Positions 1 through 9,541 of a stretch of DNA of 64,000 bases are shown in pieces. Origin of the DNA: Helicobacter anatolicus (GTDB taxonomy: Bacteria > Campylobacterota > Campylobacteria > Campylobacterales > Helicobacteraceae); NCBI RefSeq assembly GCF_021300615.1, contig NZ_JAJTMY010000002.1, positions 186,001 through 250,000 on the forward strand, read 5' to 3'. The notes below the pieces were generated by a model. That model ran no database searches, had not been told where the DNA came from, and saw only the letters and a list, made by a program, of their open reading frames with translations. The position numbers and the translations under genes were made by a program. Every line of letters begins with the position of its first letter. Position 1 is the first letter of the stretch.

Positions 1-299
1 TTGGACATTTGAGTGCTACAGATTTGGCGGATTTTTTGGTGCGAGAATGTGGTATTGCTTTTAGAGAGGCACACCATATTACAGGTAGGGTAGTGGCTTA
101 TGCAGAGCAGAAAGGTGTAGATATTTCTTTGTTAGATGAAGAAGAGATTTTATCAATTGATTCTAGAATTAAAAGTGGAGTTAAAGAGGTGCTTTGTTTG
201 CATGCATCAATGAATGCAAGAGATTCTTTGGGAGGAACGGCAACTACGCAAACAAGAGAGCAAATTTTGCAATTACAACAATTTTTAATGGATAAGTGA
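1..299 (+). CDS. argH: Argininosuccinate lyase, C-terminal part (5' end outside window)
   Basis: The reading frame is open from the first bases of the window (codons Gly-His-Leu before [10 protein letters not shown]), so only about the last 98 residues are present. ArgH splits argininosuccinate into arginine and fumarate, the last step of arginine synthesis in the cytoplasm. The run ATDLADFLV followed by [12 protein letters not shown] is typical of the C-terminal third of ArgH, and the short tail is typical of the family end. The TTG at position 9 is an internal leucine codon, not a start. The stop codon overlaps the start of ubiE (TGATG), suggesting translational coupling. Identification rests on family resemblance. 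Confidence 0.9.
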   Translation, partial: GHLSATDLADFLVRECGIAFREAHHITGRVVAYAEQKGVDISLLDEEEILSIDSRIKSGVKEVLCLHASMNARDSLGGTATTQTREQILQLQQFLMDK

Positions 300-1018
300 T
301 GGATAAGCAAGAAAAAATTATAGAAATGTTTAATAGCATTGCGCCTAGCTATGATAGAGCAAATCGGATTTTAAGTCTTGGAATTGATATTGCATGGAGA
401 AAAGATGCATGCAAAAAGGCTTTGTCAATGCAACAAAATAAGCATTTAAAAATCGCAGATATTGCCTGTGGGACAGGAGATATGATTTTACATTGGGAGC
501 AATACAAAGATACAAAAGAGGTAGAGTATTTTGGAATTGATCCTTCAAAAGGAATGCTTGAAGTTGCAAAAGAAAAACTAAAAGATTTATTAGAAAATAA
601 TAGGGCAAAGATTTTTATTGGACAGGCACAGAATCTAGAAATGCTTGAAGATGAGAGTATGGATATTGTTTCTATTGCTTATGGAATTAGGAATGTTGTT
701 GGACTTGATGAAGCGCTTAGCGAATTTGCACGTGTTCTGAAACCACGAGGATTGCTTGTAATTTTAGAATTTACTAAAAAAGAGCAAAAAGGGTTAATGG
801 ATAAAATGATGGGGTTTTATACAAAAAAAATTTTACCATTTATTGGCGGAATAATATCGCGTAATTATAAGGCATATGCATATTTACCTGATTCTATTGA
901 TGGTTTTTTAAGCAATAAAGATCTGATAGAAAAAATTGAAAATAATGGCCTGAAAATCAAGATGCTAAAAAGTTATAGCGCAAATATTTCGACATTATTT
1001 ATTGCGACCAAGGAGTAA
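299..1018 (+). CDS. ubiE: Demethylmenaquinone C-methyltransferase (UbiE/MenG)
   Basis: SAM-dependent methyltransferase for the last step of menaquinone synthesis (demethylmenaquinone to menaquinone). The N-terminal FNSIAPSYDRANRILSLG segment, the SAM-binding IADIACGTGD (about residues 52-61) and the later AYGIRNV signature are characteristic. Length (239 residues) fits the family. A GTG lies one codon upstream at 296, but ATG at 299 overlaps the argH stop as TGATG and is preferred. With mqnA and mqnE elsewhere in the window it belongs to the futalosine menaquinone route; no ubiquinone genes are seen, so the menaquinone role is the likely one. Confidence 0.93.
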   Translation: MDKQEKIIEMFNSIAPSYDRANRILSLGIDIAWRKDACKKALSMQQNKHLKIADIACGTGDMILHWEQYKDTKEVEYFGIDPSKGMLEVAKEKLKDLLENNRAKIFIGQAQNLEMLEDESMDIVSIAYGIRNVVGLDEALSEFARVLKPRGLLVILEFTKKEQKGLMDKMMGFYTKKILPFIGGIISRNYKAYAYLPDSIDGFLSNKDLIEKIENNGLKIKMLKSYSANISTLFIATKE

Positions 1019-1023
1019 GGATT

Positions 1024-2409
1024 ATGCAAAATAGTTTTTTGGGGACATTTGTAATGATTTCTCAATGGCAAACATTGGGGGTTTTATTTGTATTATTTAT
1101 GTTATTTTTTATGCTAAAAAAGATGCAGGATAAGCAGATTGATTTTTCTGTGCGTATGCTGATTGGATTATTTTGTGGAATCTGTTTTGGAATAGGGTTG
1201 CAGTTTATGGCAGGATATCCAAGTCAAGAAGAAATAAAAAATATTACATGGCTTTATGAATTGAGAAATTGGTTTGGATTTTTTGGCGATGCTTTTGTAG
1301 GTTTTATCAAAATGCTTGTAATTCCAATTATTGGAATTTCTATTATTAAAGTAATGCTTGATATTGATAAAGATATTAAGCTTTCTTCTTTACTTACTAG
1401 AGCGTTATTTTGGATTTTATTTACTGCAGCAATTGCGGGATGTGTAGGTGTATTTTTGGGATATAGTTTTCATTTGGGCTTACATGTTAATGGTTTTGAA
1501 CCACAAGGTGAGATTAGAGAAGTAAAAAATCTTACGCAAATTTTATTAGGACTTATACCAAGCAATATTATAGATTCTATGCTAAAAAATAATGTAATTG
1601 CTTTAGTGGTATTTGCATTTTTGATTGGCTTTGGTGCTAAGGCATTAAGTAGGGAAGAAGGGCTAAAAGATGCTTATGGTGTGTTTGAAAAATTTATCAC
1701 AGCAATGCATAAAATTATTATGGATATGACTTTATTTATTATTCGCTTTATGCCTTATGCAGTGATTTGTATGATGAGTGAGGTTTTGTTGTCTAATGGT
1801 TTAGAAGCAATTAAAACCGCGGTTGATTTTGTTATTTTGATTTATATTGCGATGATGGCGATGTTTGTAGTCTATGCAATTATTTTACTTTTTATGGGGC
1901 TTAATCCTTTGATGTTTTTTAAAAAAGCTTTACCAGTTTTTGTGTTTGCATTTACAAGTCGTTCTTCTGTAGGGACATTGCCATTAAATATTTCTACCTT
2001 GCATAATAAACTTGGAGTGAGTACAGGAGTGGCAAATTTTGTGGCTTCTATTGGCACTACGATAGGAATTAATGGTTGTGCGGGATATTTTCCTGCTTTT
2101 GTAGCAATTTTTATTGCAAATACTTTGGGGGTACAGATTGATTTTAGTTTTATTGTAATGATTGTTTTGATGGTGGTGTTAGGGTCTTTAGGGATTGCAG
2201 GTGTGCCAGGAGCAGCAACAATGGCAGCAAGCATTATGCTAACGGGTATTGGATTTGGAGATCATTTTATGTTATTAAGCATTGTACTTGCAATTGATCC
2301 TATTATTGATATGGCAAGGACTACAAGTAATGTAGCAGGTGCCATGGTATCAGCAATTTGTACAGATAAGGGAATGGGTAGTTTGAATAAGGAGGTGTAT
2401 AATGGATGA
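1024..2409 (+). CDS. Dicarboxylate/amino acid:cation symporter (TcyP-like cystine transporter)
   Basis: A 461-residue polytopic inner-membrane protein of the DAACS (glutamate/aspartate:sodium symporter) family. It has the long N-terminal TcyP-type extension, hydrophobic segments throughout, the FAFTSRSSVGTLP hairpin (the serine-rich loop of the family), and the IGTTIGINGCAGYFPAF and MARTTSNVAGA segments that line the substrate site. The nearest described type is the L-cystine transporter TcyP and its Campylobacter relative; substrate assignment is inference. It starts 5 bp after ubiE and its end overlaps xseB by 8 bp, so it is part of the argH-to-rpoD run. Confidence 0.8.
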   Translation: MQNSFLGTFVMISQWQTLGVLFVLFMLFFMLKKMQDKQIDFSVRMLIGLFCGICFGIGLQFMAGYPSQEEIKNITWLYELRNWFGFFGDAFVGFIKMLVIPIIGISIIKVMLDIDKDIKLSSLLTRALFWILFTAAIAGCVGVFLGYSFHLGLHVNGFEPQGEIREVKNLTQILLGLIPSNIIDSMLKNNVIALVVFAFLIGFGAKALSREEGLKDAYGVFEKFITAMHKIIMDMTLFIIRFMPYAVICMMSEVLLSNGLEAIKTAVDFVILIYIAMMAMFVVYAIILLFMGLNPLMFFKKALPVFVFAFTSRSSVGTLPLNISTLHNKLGVSTGVANFVASIGTTIGINGCAGYFPAFVAIFIANTLGVQIDFSFIVMIVLMVVLGSLGIAGVPGAATMAASIMLTGIGFGDHFMLLSIVLAIDPIIDMARTTSNVAGAMVSAICTDKGMGSLNKEVYNG

Positions 2410-2599
2410 GACACAAAGCTTTGAAAAAAAAGTAGAAAAAATTAAAGAAATTTTGTCGCAATTAAATCATGACGATCTTAGTCTTAAAGAAGGGGTGTTG
2501 CTTTATAAAGAGGGGATTAGTATTTTACAAGAAGCACAAAAAATGCTAGAAAATGCACAAATTGAGTATGAAGAAATTAAAAGTCAGATAAAAGGATAG
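2402..2599 (+). CDS. xseB: Exodeoxyribonuclease VII small subunit
   Basis: A 65-residue cytoplasmic protein matching XseB: N-terminal FEKKVEKIKEILSQL, the central LSLKEGVLLYKEGISIL turn and a C-terminal helix (EAQKMLENAQIEYEEIK). With XseA (not in this window) it forms exonuclease VII, which degrades single-stranded DNA. Length and the two-helix heptad pattern are those of the family. It overlaps the end of the transporter gene by 8 bp and precedes the nitrilase-like gene by 4 bp. Confidence 0.93.
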   Translation: MDETQSFEKKVEKIKEILSQLNHDDLSLKEGVLLYKEGISILQEAQKMLENAQIEYEEIKSQIKG

Positions 2600-2603
2600 G
2601 AAT

Positions 2604-3404
2604 TTGAAAATAGCAATATGCCAGACAAATAATGTGCCGCTTCAAAAAGAAAGTTTGGAAATTTATTTTAGATATGTAGAAAAAGATAGTGTGGTTGTTT
2701 TTGGAGAGTATGTTTTTGATTTGTTTTTGAGTGAATTACAAAAAACTTCTAAGGATATGATTGCGCAATTGAGTATGCAAAAGTTGGAATTATTACAATC
2801 AATGGCCAAAGATTATAGAGTTGTGATTATTGCACCTTTGATTACTACGGATGAAAAAAATAAGCTTTATAAGCAAATTGCAGTAATTGATTCTAAAAAA
2901 ACACAATTTTATATGCAGCAATGTTTGATTGAGTATGAACATTGGAATGAGAGAAAGTTTTTTGATAATCCTAAAAATAAACGCTTGAAAACACCTCTAG
3001 TTTTTGAATATAAAGGTATGCGCATTGGTGTAATATTTGGGTTTGAAATACATTTTGATGCTTTATGGCTCAAACTTAAAGAAGAAAATGTCGATATGGT
3101 TATAATGCCTACTGCTTCTGCTTTGCAAAGTAATGAGAGATGGGAAATGCTTTGTAGAATGCGCGCTTTTTGTAACGGGTGTGCCTTATTAAGAGTTAAT
3201 CGTGTGGGTAGATCTACTTTGGAAAAGCATAATATAGAATTTTATGGTGAGAGTTTTTTTGTCACTCCTAATGGAAACTTGATGACAAAAATGAGAAATA
3301 ATGATGAAATTTTATGCCTTGAGATACAAAAAGAACAGATTGTTAATGAGGCAAAAGAGTGGGGATTTAGAACTTTTAAATCAATAAAAGGAAAGAAAAA
3401 ATGA
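2604..3404 (+). CDS. Nitrilase-superfamily protein lacking the catalytic cysteine
   Basis: A 266-residue protein with the carbon-nitrogen hydrolase fold: N-terminal MKIAICQTN, Glu35 in VVFGEYVF, an [17 protein letters not shown] strand-turn segment and the late VNRVG...[12 protein letters not shown] block. In active nitrilases the Cys nucleophile sits in a V-C-W/F-D-type turn; here that site (about residue 146) is Gly in IFGFE. The usual Lys near residue 105-110 is not evident either. An active homologue (aguB, 22400-23269) keeps all three residues. It starts with TTG at 2604 behind AAAGGA. It overlaps rpoD by ATGA. A similar gene sits in this neighbourhood in H. pylori as I recall. Probably a non-hydrolytic protein; function unknown. 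Confidence 0.8.
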   Translation: MKIAICQTNNVPLQKESLEIYFRYVEKDSVVVFGEYVFDLFLSELQKTSKDMIAQLSMQKLELLQSMAKDYRVVIIAPLITTDEKNKLYKQIAVIDSKKTQFYMQQCLIEYEHWNERKFFDNPKNKRLKTPLVFEYKGMRIGVIFGFEIHFDALWLKLKEENVDMVIMPTASALQSNERWEMLCRMRAFCNGCALLRVNRVGRSTLEKHNIEFYGESFFVTPNGNLMTKMRNNDEILCLEIQKEQIVNEAKEWGFRTFKSIKGKKK

Positions 3405-5260
3405 GCGCAAAAGAAGTAACTCAAAAATTAGAAAGTATTTTTAATGAACATAAGAATGATTTTTTATCTTTTGAAAAGGTTGCAGAAGTATTGGCAAAAA
3501 TGCCAACAGCAGCACAAGTAAAGAAGATTCGTGAGCTTTGTAAAAATTATGAAGTTAAGTTGGTAAGTTCCTCAGAATTGGCAAAAACGCTAAATATTAA
3601 AGATAAAATCAAGCAAGCAGAGGAAAAGCGAAAGATTTTGAATGAAGAGCTTGATAGTGAATTTGACTTAATGAAAGAAAGGGACTTATTAGAATGGAGT
3701 CGTAGTGATAGTCCTGTGCGTATGTATTTGCGTGAAATGGGACAAATTGAACTATTGACAAAAGAAGATGAAGTAGAGCTTAGTCAACAAATTAAGCTGG
3801 GTGAAAATATTATTCTTGATGCAATTTGTTCTGTACCTTATTTAATTGATTTTATTTATGATTATCGTGAGGCATTGATCAATCGTGAGCGTAGAGTAAA
3901 AGAATTGTTTAAAAGCTTTGATGATGAGAGTGAAGAAGAGCAGGATACTTCTAATAACGAAGAAGAAAACGAAGAAGAGGAGAGCGAAGAGGAAGAGAGT
4001 AAAAAGCCAATTTCTAAAAAAGATCAAAAACGCGTTGAAAAAGTTTTAGAGAGTTTTAAGGCGTTAGATACAGCAAAAAAAGATTGGTTGAAGTTTTTGG
4101 AAGGGGGTGCTAATAATGAAGATGAAGATGAGTGGATTTTTATTTTAGGTTTGGCACATAAACAGCAAGTTTTAAAAGAAAAACTATTAGATCTTGGCCC
4201 AACAAGTAAGCTTATTACTGAACTTGTAAAAGCAATGGAAAATACATTAAAAAGTGGTGATGGGTTTGAAAAAGAATTAAAGCGTTTGGAATATCGTTTA
4301 CCACTTTTTAATGATGTTTTGGTGGAAAACCATAAGAAGATTTTAGAAAATATTACAAATATGTCTCGAGAGGATATTGTAGCTACTGTTCCAGAAGCAA
4401 CAATGGTAAACATCTATATGGATATTAAAAAATTATTTCAAACTAAAGAGGCAAGCGAAGAGGGGTTTGATCTTGAACCTGAAAAACTCAAAGAAATTTT
4501 AGAACAAATTAAACGTGGTAAGGTTATCTCTGATAAGGCAAAAAATAAGATGGCAAAGTCAAATTTGCGTCTTGTGGTGAGTATTGCAAAGCGTTATACA
4601 AATCGAGGATTACCATTTTTAGATTTGATACAAGAGGGGAATATTGGTTTAATGAAAGCAGTAGATAAATTTGATTATAAGCGTAATTTTAAATTTTCTA
4701 CTTACGCGACTTGGTGGATTCGACAGGCGATTTCAAGAGCAATTGCAGATCAGGCAAGGACGATTAGAATTCCTATTCACATGATTGAAACGATTAATAG
4801 AATTCACAAGATTATGCGAAAACATCTTCAAGAAACAGGAAAAGAACCCGATGTAGAAACAATAGCAGAAGAAGTTGGGCTTAGTGTAGATAAAGTCAAA
4901 CATGTGATTAAAATTACAAAAGAGCCAATTTCTTTGGAAGCACCAATTGGTAGTGATGATGATGGAAAGTTTGGTGATTTTGTAGAGGATAAAAATTCTA
5001 CAAATGCGATGGATCAAATTATGAAAGAGGATTTGCGAGCACAGATTTTTGAAGTATTAGATCAGTTAAATGAAAGGGAGCAGGCTGTAATTCGGATGCG
5101 ATTTGGTCTATTGGATGATGAGAGTGATAGGACTTTAGAGGAGATTGGTAAAGAATTGAATGTGACAAGAGAGAGGGTAAGACAGATAGAGTCTAGTGCA
5201 ATTAAAAAATTAAAACATCCTAAAGTTGGCAGAAAATTAAAAAGCTATATTGAAGAGTAA
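3401..5260 (+). CDS. rpoD: RNA polymerase primary sigma factor RpoD (sigma-70 type)
   Basis: A 619-residue housekeeping sigma factor. Region 1.1 is N-terminal, region 1.2 contains [19 protein letters not shown], region 2 contains [25 protein letters not shown] and the [11 protein letters not shown] promoter-melting helix, and region 4 contains the [19 protein letters not shown] helix-turn-helix. Residues about 174-201, in the non-conserved region, form a highly acidic Glu/Asp-rich insert. The ATG overlaps the stop of the nitrilase-like gene (ATGA), so its translation is probably coupled. Last gene of its run; a terminator hairpin overlaps its stop codon. Confidence 0.97.
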   Translation: MSAKEVTQKLESIFNEHKNDFLSFEKVAEVLAKMPTAAQVKKIRELCKNYEVKLVSSSELAKTLNIKDKIKQAEEKRKILNEELDSEFDLMKERDLLEWSRSDSPVRMYLREMGQIELLTKEDEVELSQQIKLGENIILDAICSVPYLIDFIYDYREALINRERRVKELFKSFDDESEEEQDTSNNEEENEEEESEEEESKKPISKKDQKRVEKVLESFKALDTAKKDWLKFLEGGANNEDEDEWIFILGLAHKQQVLKEKLLDLGPTSKLITELVKAMENTLKSGDGFEKELKRLEYRLPLFNDVLVENHKKILENITNMSREDIVATVPEATMVNIYMDIKKLFQTKEASEEGFDLEPEKLKEILEQIKRGKVISDKAKNKMAKSNLRLVVSIAKRYTNRGLPFLDLIQEGNIGLMKAVDKFDYKRNFKFSTYATWWIRQAISRAIADQARTIRIPIHMIETINRIHKIMRKHLQETGKEPDVETIAEEVGLSVDKVKHVIKITKEPISLEAPIGSDDDGKFGDFVEDKNSTNAMDQIMKEDLRAQIFEVLDQLNEREQAVIRMRFGLLDDESDRTLEEIGKELNVTRERVRQIESSAIKKLKHPKVGRKLKSYIEE

Positions 5261-5283
5261 AATCTCTTCATTGTTTCTTTTTT
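5251..5283 (+). terminator. Rho-independent terminator of rpoD
   Basis: TGAAGAG (5251-5257) pairs with CTCTTCA (5264-5270) around a 6-nt loop that holds the rpoD stop codon, and a T-rich run (TTGTTTCTTTTTT) follows. The stem is short (7 bp) but the geometry is right. The CTCTT arm could alternatively pair with AAGAGATT at 5302-5309. Confidence 0.7.
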
Positions 5284-5490
5284 AAATTCCCCACCAAAAA
5301 CAAGAGATTAAAAAATTTATTGTGTAAAAAAATATTATTAAAATAAATAGTGGCATAAAACTTTTATATAAAAATAAAATTTGTATTAGTACTAAAGAAA
5401 TAAAAGAGATGATGCAAGGCTATCTATTTTAGAAATGTGAGTCGAGAATATTTGTATTGTTATAAAAATTAAAATGAAGTGAAATAGCAA
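5284..5490. other. Intergenic spacer between convergent rpoD and ftsZ
   Basis: About 200 bp of very AT-rich sequence between the two terminator-like hairpins. I see no open reading frame of note and no RNA gene. The only structure is AAGAGATT at 5302-5309, complementary to AATCTCTT at 5261-5268. Confidence 0.6.
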
Positions 5491-5522
5491 TCTTCTATTT
5501 ATAGGATTTTATAAATAGAAGA
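5491..5522 (-). terminator. Hairpin downstream of ftsZ, probable terminator
   Basis: TCTTCTATTTATA (5491-5503) and TATAAATAGAAGA (5510-5522) form a perfect 13-bp stem with a 6-nt loop, 22 bp beyond the ftsZ stop. The stem is AT-rich and the following tract on the minus strand is only moderately T-rich, so termination strength is uncertain. Confidence 0.6.
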
Positions 5523-5543
5523 TAAGTAAAAACTAAGAGAGAA

Positions 5544-6698
5544 TTAATCTTTTTGGTTTCTCATCCAAGTAGGGGTATCAAGATCATCCATATTGAAATT
5601 TTCACCACCACTAATTTTTATAATTGATGTAGTATCGATATTTCTTAAAATACCTTGTTGCTCTTTAGATGATGGAGTTGTCGCAGGTTGTGTTGTATTA
5701 TTTACAATATCTTTTTCAAAACCTGTTGCAATAATTGTTACTTTAACTTCATCTTTTTGGAAAGTGTCAGATGTGTGAGTACCAAAAACAATATCTGCAT
5801 CCTCGTTGGCAGTCTCATAAACAAGATTCATAGCTTGATTAATTTCTATTAAAGGATAATCTGGATGGATTTCAAAGGATATAAGAACACCCTTGGCACC
5901 TTTAATAGAAAGATTATCAAGCAAAGGAGATTCTATAGCCTTTTTTACTGCTTCAATTGCAGAATCTTCTCCACTGGCTTCGCCAATACCCATGAGAGCT
6001 AGTCCTCTGTATTGCATAATGGTTTTGAGGTCTGCAAAGTCTGTATTAATATCATTGTTATTACTCTTTTTGATTACAATGCTAGAAATACCATTTACCG
6101 CACGAGCCAAAACAGAATCTACTTCTTTAAAACTCTCTTTGATTCCTGTATTGCGACTAACAATAGAGAGCAATTTTTCATTAGGAATAACTACAATCCC
6201 ATCAGTGTTATCTCTAAGTTCTTTTAATCCTTCATCTGCAAATTTTGATCTTTTTTTACCTTCCATTTGAAATGGCTTAGTTACTATTGCAATAGTAAGT
6301 GCACCTAATTCTTTTGCAGCTTTGGCAATAATAGGCGCAGCTCCTGTTCCTGTGCCACCACCAAGACCAGCAGAAATAAGAACAATATCTGCACCATCTA
6401 AATTTTCCTTAATAGTTTCATAGCTCTCTTGTGCTGCTTCTTTTCCAACTTCAGGTCTTGCTCCTGCTCCCAATCCTTTAGTAAGCTTTTCACCAAGTGT
6501 AATTTTCTTATTAATAGGAGAAGCATTGAGGTGTTGTATATCTGTGTTGGCAACAACTAGTGAGATATTATCTCCTTCACCTGTGTTAAAAAGGTGGGCA
6601 ATTGTATTGGATCCACCACCACCAACACCAATAGCAATGATTTTTGCTCCTAGAGATGAAGAATTTTCTTTGTGGGATTGTAGCTGTTCGTTGTTCAT
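5544..6698 (-). CDS. ftsZ: Cell division protein FtsZ
   Basis: A 384-residue tubulin-like GTPase that forms the division ring. The N-terminal IAIGVGGGGSNTI, the tubulin signature GGGTGTGAAP (about residues 114-123) and the T7-loop region with NGISSIV are present. The C-terminus ends in DLDTPTWMRNQ, the conserved peptide that binds FtsA and other partners. ATG at 6698 has AAAGGAA upstream. It follows ftsA by 11 bp, the conserved ftsA-ftsZ order. Confidence 0.98.
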   Translation of the reverse strand: MNNEQLQSHKENSSSLGAKIIAIGVGGGGSNTIAHLFNTGEGDNISLVVANTDIQHLNASPINKKITLGEKLTKGLGAGARPEVGKEAAQESYETIKENLDGADIVLISAGLGGGTGTGAAPIIAKAAKELGALTIAIVTKPFQMEGKKRSKFADEGLKELRDNTDGIVVIPNEKLLSIVSRNTGIKESFKEVDSVLARAVNGISSIVIKKSNNNDINTDFADLKTIMQYRGLALMGIGEASGEDSAIEAVKKAIESPLLDNLSIKGAKGVLISFEIHPDYPLIEINQAMNLVYETANEDADIVFGTHTSDTFQKDEVKVTIIATGFEKDIVNNTTQPATTPSSKEQQGILRNIDTTSIIKISGGENFNMDDLDTPTWMRNQKD

Positions 6699-6709
6699 CG
6701 ATTATTCCT

Positions 6710-8068
6710 TTAAAATAATTTACTTAGCATTCCTTTAAAAGCTTCTGCAAGACTTTTTTTCTTGTGGATTATAACAGATTTTTGCATATTTTTCTCATTT
6801 TTTGGGAAATTATTTGAAAGATTGCTTAAGTCTGTGTGAATATGTGTATCATTATCCTGAATGACAATTTCATTATAGGTTTTGCTAATCTTATGGCGTA
6901 TAATTTTTTTAGAATCACGCTCATAGTTTGTATGTTTTCCTATACCATAGAGTATAAGACCAATAACAACTGCATTGCTTTCATCATTAAGTTCTTCTGC
7001 ATTAAGTCCTTTGATTTCTATAGGTTTTGCAATACGAATAGGTAATTTGAAAAACATTTCAGCAATTTTAATAATATTGTTAAGTTTTGTCATACCTCCT
7101 GTTAGCACTAAAGCACCAATTTGCTCTTGAAGACCGCTTTGTTGAATAAAGCCATGAAGAATAGAAAAAGTCTCAGTTACTCTAGCGGTAGCAGTGTTCC
7201 AGATCATTTCTTTTGAGATTAGAAAGCTTCCAGGTTTACCTACATAAGGGATTTCAAGTTGTCCTTCAAGATCTTGCGGAGATCCTGCAAGGTCAATATG
7301 TTTGATTTTTATTTCTTCTGCAGCAGCTTTTGTGGTATTAAAGGCTAAGGCAATATCGTTGTTAATATGTTCTGAACCTACGGGTAAAATATAATTGGCA
7401 CGCATGGAGTTACCAAGGTAGATCATGATATTGCAACTTTCTCCACCCATATCAATGCAAGCTGCACCCAATTCTTTTTCTTCATCAATAAGTGTGGAAA
7501 GAGAAGAAGCATAAGAAGATAATACAATATTGTCAATTTCTACACCGGCAGCATTGATTGTTTTTTTGAAAGTATCAAGACTTGTTTTTTTAACAGTGAC
7601 AATGTGAACAAAGGCTTCAAATCTTGAACCAGCCATACCAATAGGGTCTTCTACATAATCTTGATCATCAAGCTTGAATCTAAAAGGTAAAATATGGATT
7701 ACTTCATGATCTGATGGAACGGTAGAATTATAGAGGGCAGTTTCTAGCACTCTAGTAACTTCTTTAATAGTAATCTCATTATTTGCAACATTTACGACAG
7801 CTGAGCTATTAAAACTTTTTGTGTAACTACCAGAAAGAGAGACTATGGCGCTAGGAAGATTTTCTACCCCTGCCATTCTTTTACTTTCATTGATTGCATT
7901 TTTTATGGCTTGTGCGGCAAGTTCAATGTTATTGATCATACCTTTTTTGATGCCTTGAGATTTTTGCTTGCCATAACCGATTACATGAGGTTCGTTATCT
8001 CTTATTTCTGCAATTGCTGTGCAAATTTTTGTTGAGCCAATATCTATGGCTAAGATTTTGTTATTCAA
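6710..8068 (-). CDS. ftsA: Cell division protein FtsA
   Basis: A 452-residue actin-like ATPase that anchors FtsZ to the membrane. It begins with the phosphate-1 motif LAIDIGSTKICTAIAEI. ACIDMGGESCNIMIY is phosphate-2 and GALVLTGGMTKL the adenosine motif. The C-terminal SLAEAFKGMLSKLF is an amphipathic membrane-binding helix, as in other FtsA proteins. It starts with TTG (8068) behind a GGAGT ribosome site, 9 bp after the chaperone gene, and is followed by ftsZ. Confidence 0.96.
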   Translation of the reverse strand: MNNKILAIDIGSTKICTAIAEIRDNEPHVIGYGKQKSQGIKKGMINNIELAAQAIKNAINESKRMAGVENLPSAIVSLSGSYTKSFNSSAVVNVANNEITIKEVTRVLETALYNSTVPSDHEVIHILPFRFKLDDQDYVEDPIGMAGSRFEAFVHIVTVKKTSLDTFKKTINAAGVEIDNIVLSSYASSLSTLIDEEKELGAACIDMGGESCNIMIYLGNSMRANYILPVGSEHINNDIALAFNTTKAAAEEIKIKHIDLAGSPQDLEGQLEIPYVGKPGSFLISKEMIWNTATARVTETFSILHGFIQQSGLQEQIGALVLTGGMTKLNNIIKIAEMFFKLPIRIAKPIEIKGLNAEELNDESNAVVIGLILYGIGKHTNYERDSKKIIRHKISKTYNEIVIQDNDTHIHTDLSNLSNNFPKNEKNMQKSVIIHKKKSLAEAFKGMLSKLF

Positions 8069-8077
8069 GTGAGACTC

Positions 8078-9541
8078 CTATTGCGAAATTTGATTATTAT
8101 AGATTTTTGTCGGATATTTTTTAGAAATATATTCCATTAGTGCATTAGAAATATATTGATACTTAATATTTTGTACCAAAGGAATTAAATTACTTGGCGT
8201 TTCATTCGGAAGCATCTGTTTTTCGATCTTATAGATAAATGCCTGATCATCAAGCATAATCACATCGCTTTGTTTTTTTGAATTAAAAATATTGCCAACA
8301 ATTAAAGTGAAATATTTTTCATCAATATTTGCAAAATTCGCAGAAGCAAGATTGTTGATTTTTGCTTTTTTACCCTTAAAATTTTGCAATTGTTTTTGAG
8401 CAAATTCTTTGAGTTCTTTAAGCTGTAAATCATTTTCTAAGTCTTTTTGCGCCTGTTGTTTGGCTTGTATAAAATCTTGAATACTTTGTGGTTTAAGCTC
8501 TTTGATTTTTCCGATGATATAGTTTTGTTCATCATAAAGTATAGGAGTTATAACTTCTCCTTGTTTAAGAGTTTGGAGCTGTTCGCGTAATTCTTGATTA
8601 TTGAATTTAGGATCCAGGGTGATTTGAAGGGTTGAAATCTCAAGATCTTGTAAATCATCTTTTTTGAATTTACTTTTTAATCTAAGTGCATTTTCTTTTG
8701 CTTTTTGAGTTTGATAATCTTTTATTACTTGTTTTTTTACCACATCAAAACTAGATAGTTGGCCTGCACTATCAAGATAGAGTGTCTTGTTTTCATTGTA
8801 AAATTCTTGTAGGGCCGAATCCGTATACTCTTGTTTTGCTATAGCAATTTTTGTGATTAATAGAGTTGCTTGTGGGTAGTTGATATATTTTTCTTTATTT
8901 TTTTCCCAATACTCCTTAATGGATTCTTGTGTGATTTTTTGTTTTAATGGTTGGAGTTTGAAAGATGTGTATTCTATAGTGTCTGTCAGAGCAAAAGATG
9001 CACCTATGCTTTTTTGTTCAAGTGTTGTAATCGAGGTGGGAAATAAAGTAAGGAGTTTTTGGATTAATAGACTTTCGCGAATAGATTCTTCAAAAAACTT
9101 TGTTGTCAAACGATTATTTTTGAGAACTTCAGTGTAGAGATTTTTGTCAAAAACACCATTATTTTGAAAGGCTTCATACTTTAAAATAAAATCTCTTACT
9201 TCATTATCAGTAATTCTTAATCCAATATCTAATGCAAAATTTTGTAATTTCGCTTTTTGAATGAGTTGTTGCAATGCAATAGAATCAATTTTAAAAGTCT
9301 TTGCTTGTTCTGGTGTGAGATTTCCTCCTAATAATTCATTGTATTCATTAAATGTTTTTTCATAAGCAAATTGAAATTCTTGGTTAGAAATTTTGATTTT
9401 TCCCACTTTAGCAACATTGTCTCCAGATAAAGAAATATCACTTGGATTCCATCCTACCATACCAGCAAAGACAAGTGCAATAACGCTAACCCAGATTGTT
9501 ACTACAAGGTATTTTTTATGGCGTTGCATCCATTCTATCAT
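8078..9541 (-). CDS. SurA/PpiD-like membrane-anchored periplasmic chaperone
   Basis: A 487-residue protein with a single N-terminal membrane segment (YLVVTIWVSVIALVFAGMVGW, about residues 11-31) and a periplasmic body. The VAKVGKIKISNQEFQFAYEKTFNEY segment is the SurA N-terminal chaperone-type domain. A parvulin-like prolyl isomerase stretch lies in the middle to C-terminal half but is poorly conserved, so isomerase activity is unsure. H. pylori carries an equivalent gene just upstream of ftsA-ftsZ. Probable role: folding of exported and outer-membrane proteins. AAGGA precedes the ATG. Confidence 0.8.
   Translation of the reverse strand: MIEWMQRHKKYLVVTIWVSVIALVFAGMVGWNPSDISLSGDNVAKVGKIKISNQEFQFAYEKTFNEYNELLGGNLTPEQAKTFKIDSIALQQLIQKAKLQNFALDIGLRITDNEVRDFILKYEAFQNNGVFDKNLYTEVLKNNRLTTKFFEESIRESLLIQKLLTLFPTSITTLEQKSIGASFALTDTIEYTSFKLQPLKQKITQESIKEYWEKNKEKYINYPQATLLITKIAIAKQEYTDSALQEFYNENKTLYLDSAGQLSSFDVVKKQVIKDYQTQKAKENALRLKSKFKKDDLQDLEISTLQITLDPKFNNQELREQLQTLKQGEVITPILYDEQNYIIGKIKELKPQSIQDFIQAKQQAQKDLENDLQLKELKEFAQKQLQNFKGKKAKINNLASANFANIDEKYFTLIVGNIFNSKKQSDVIMLDDQAFIYKIEKQMLPNETPSNLIPLVQNIKYQYISNALMEYISKKYPTKIYNNQISQ

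Noticed and set aside
1872-2234. Minus-strand frame of 120 residues inside the symporter gene
   Set aside because: Shadow of a well-supported membrane protein gene; no start signals or family resemblance.
2604-3404. Nitrilase-like gene as a broken pseudogene
   Set aside because: The frame is intact and full length, overlaps rpoD neatly and seems conserved in position; only catalytic residues differ.
5593-6270. Plus-strand frames inside ftsZ
   Set aside because: Antisense shadows of a conserved gene.
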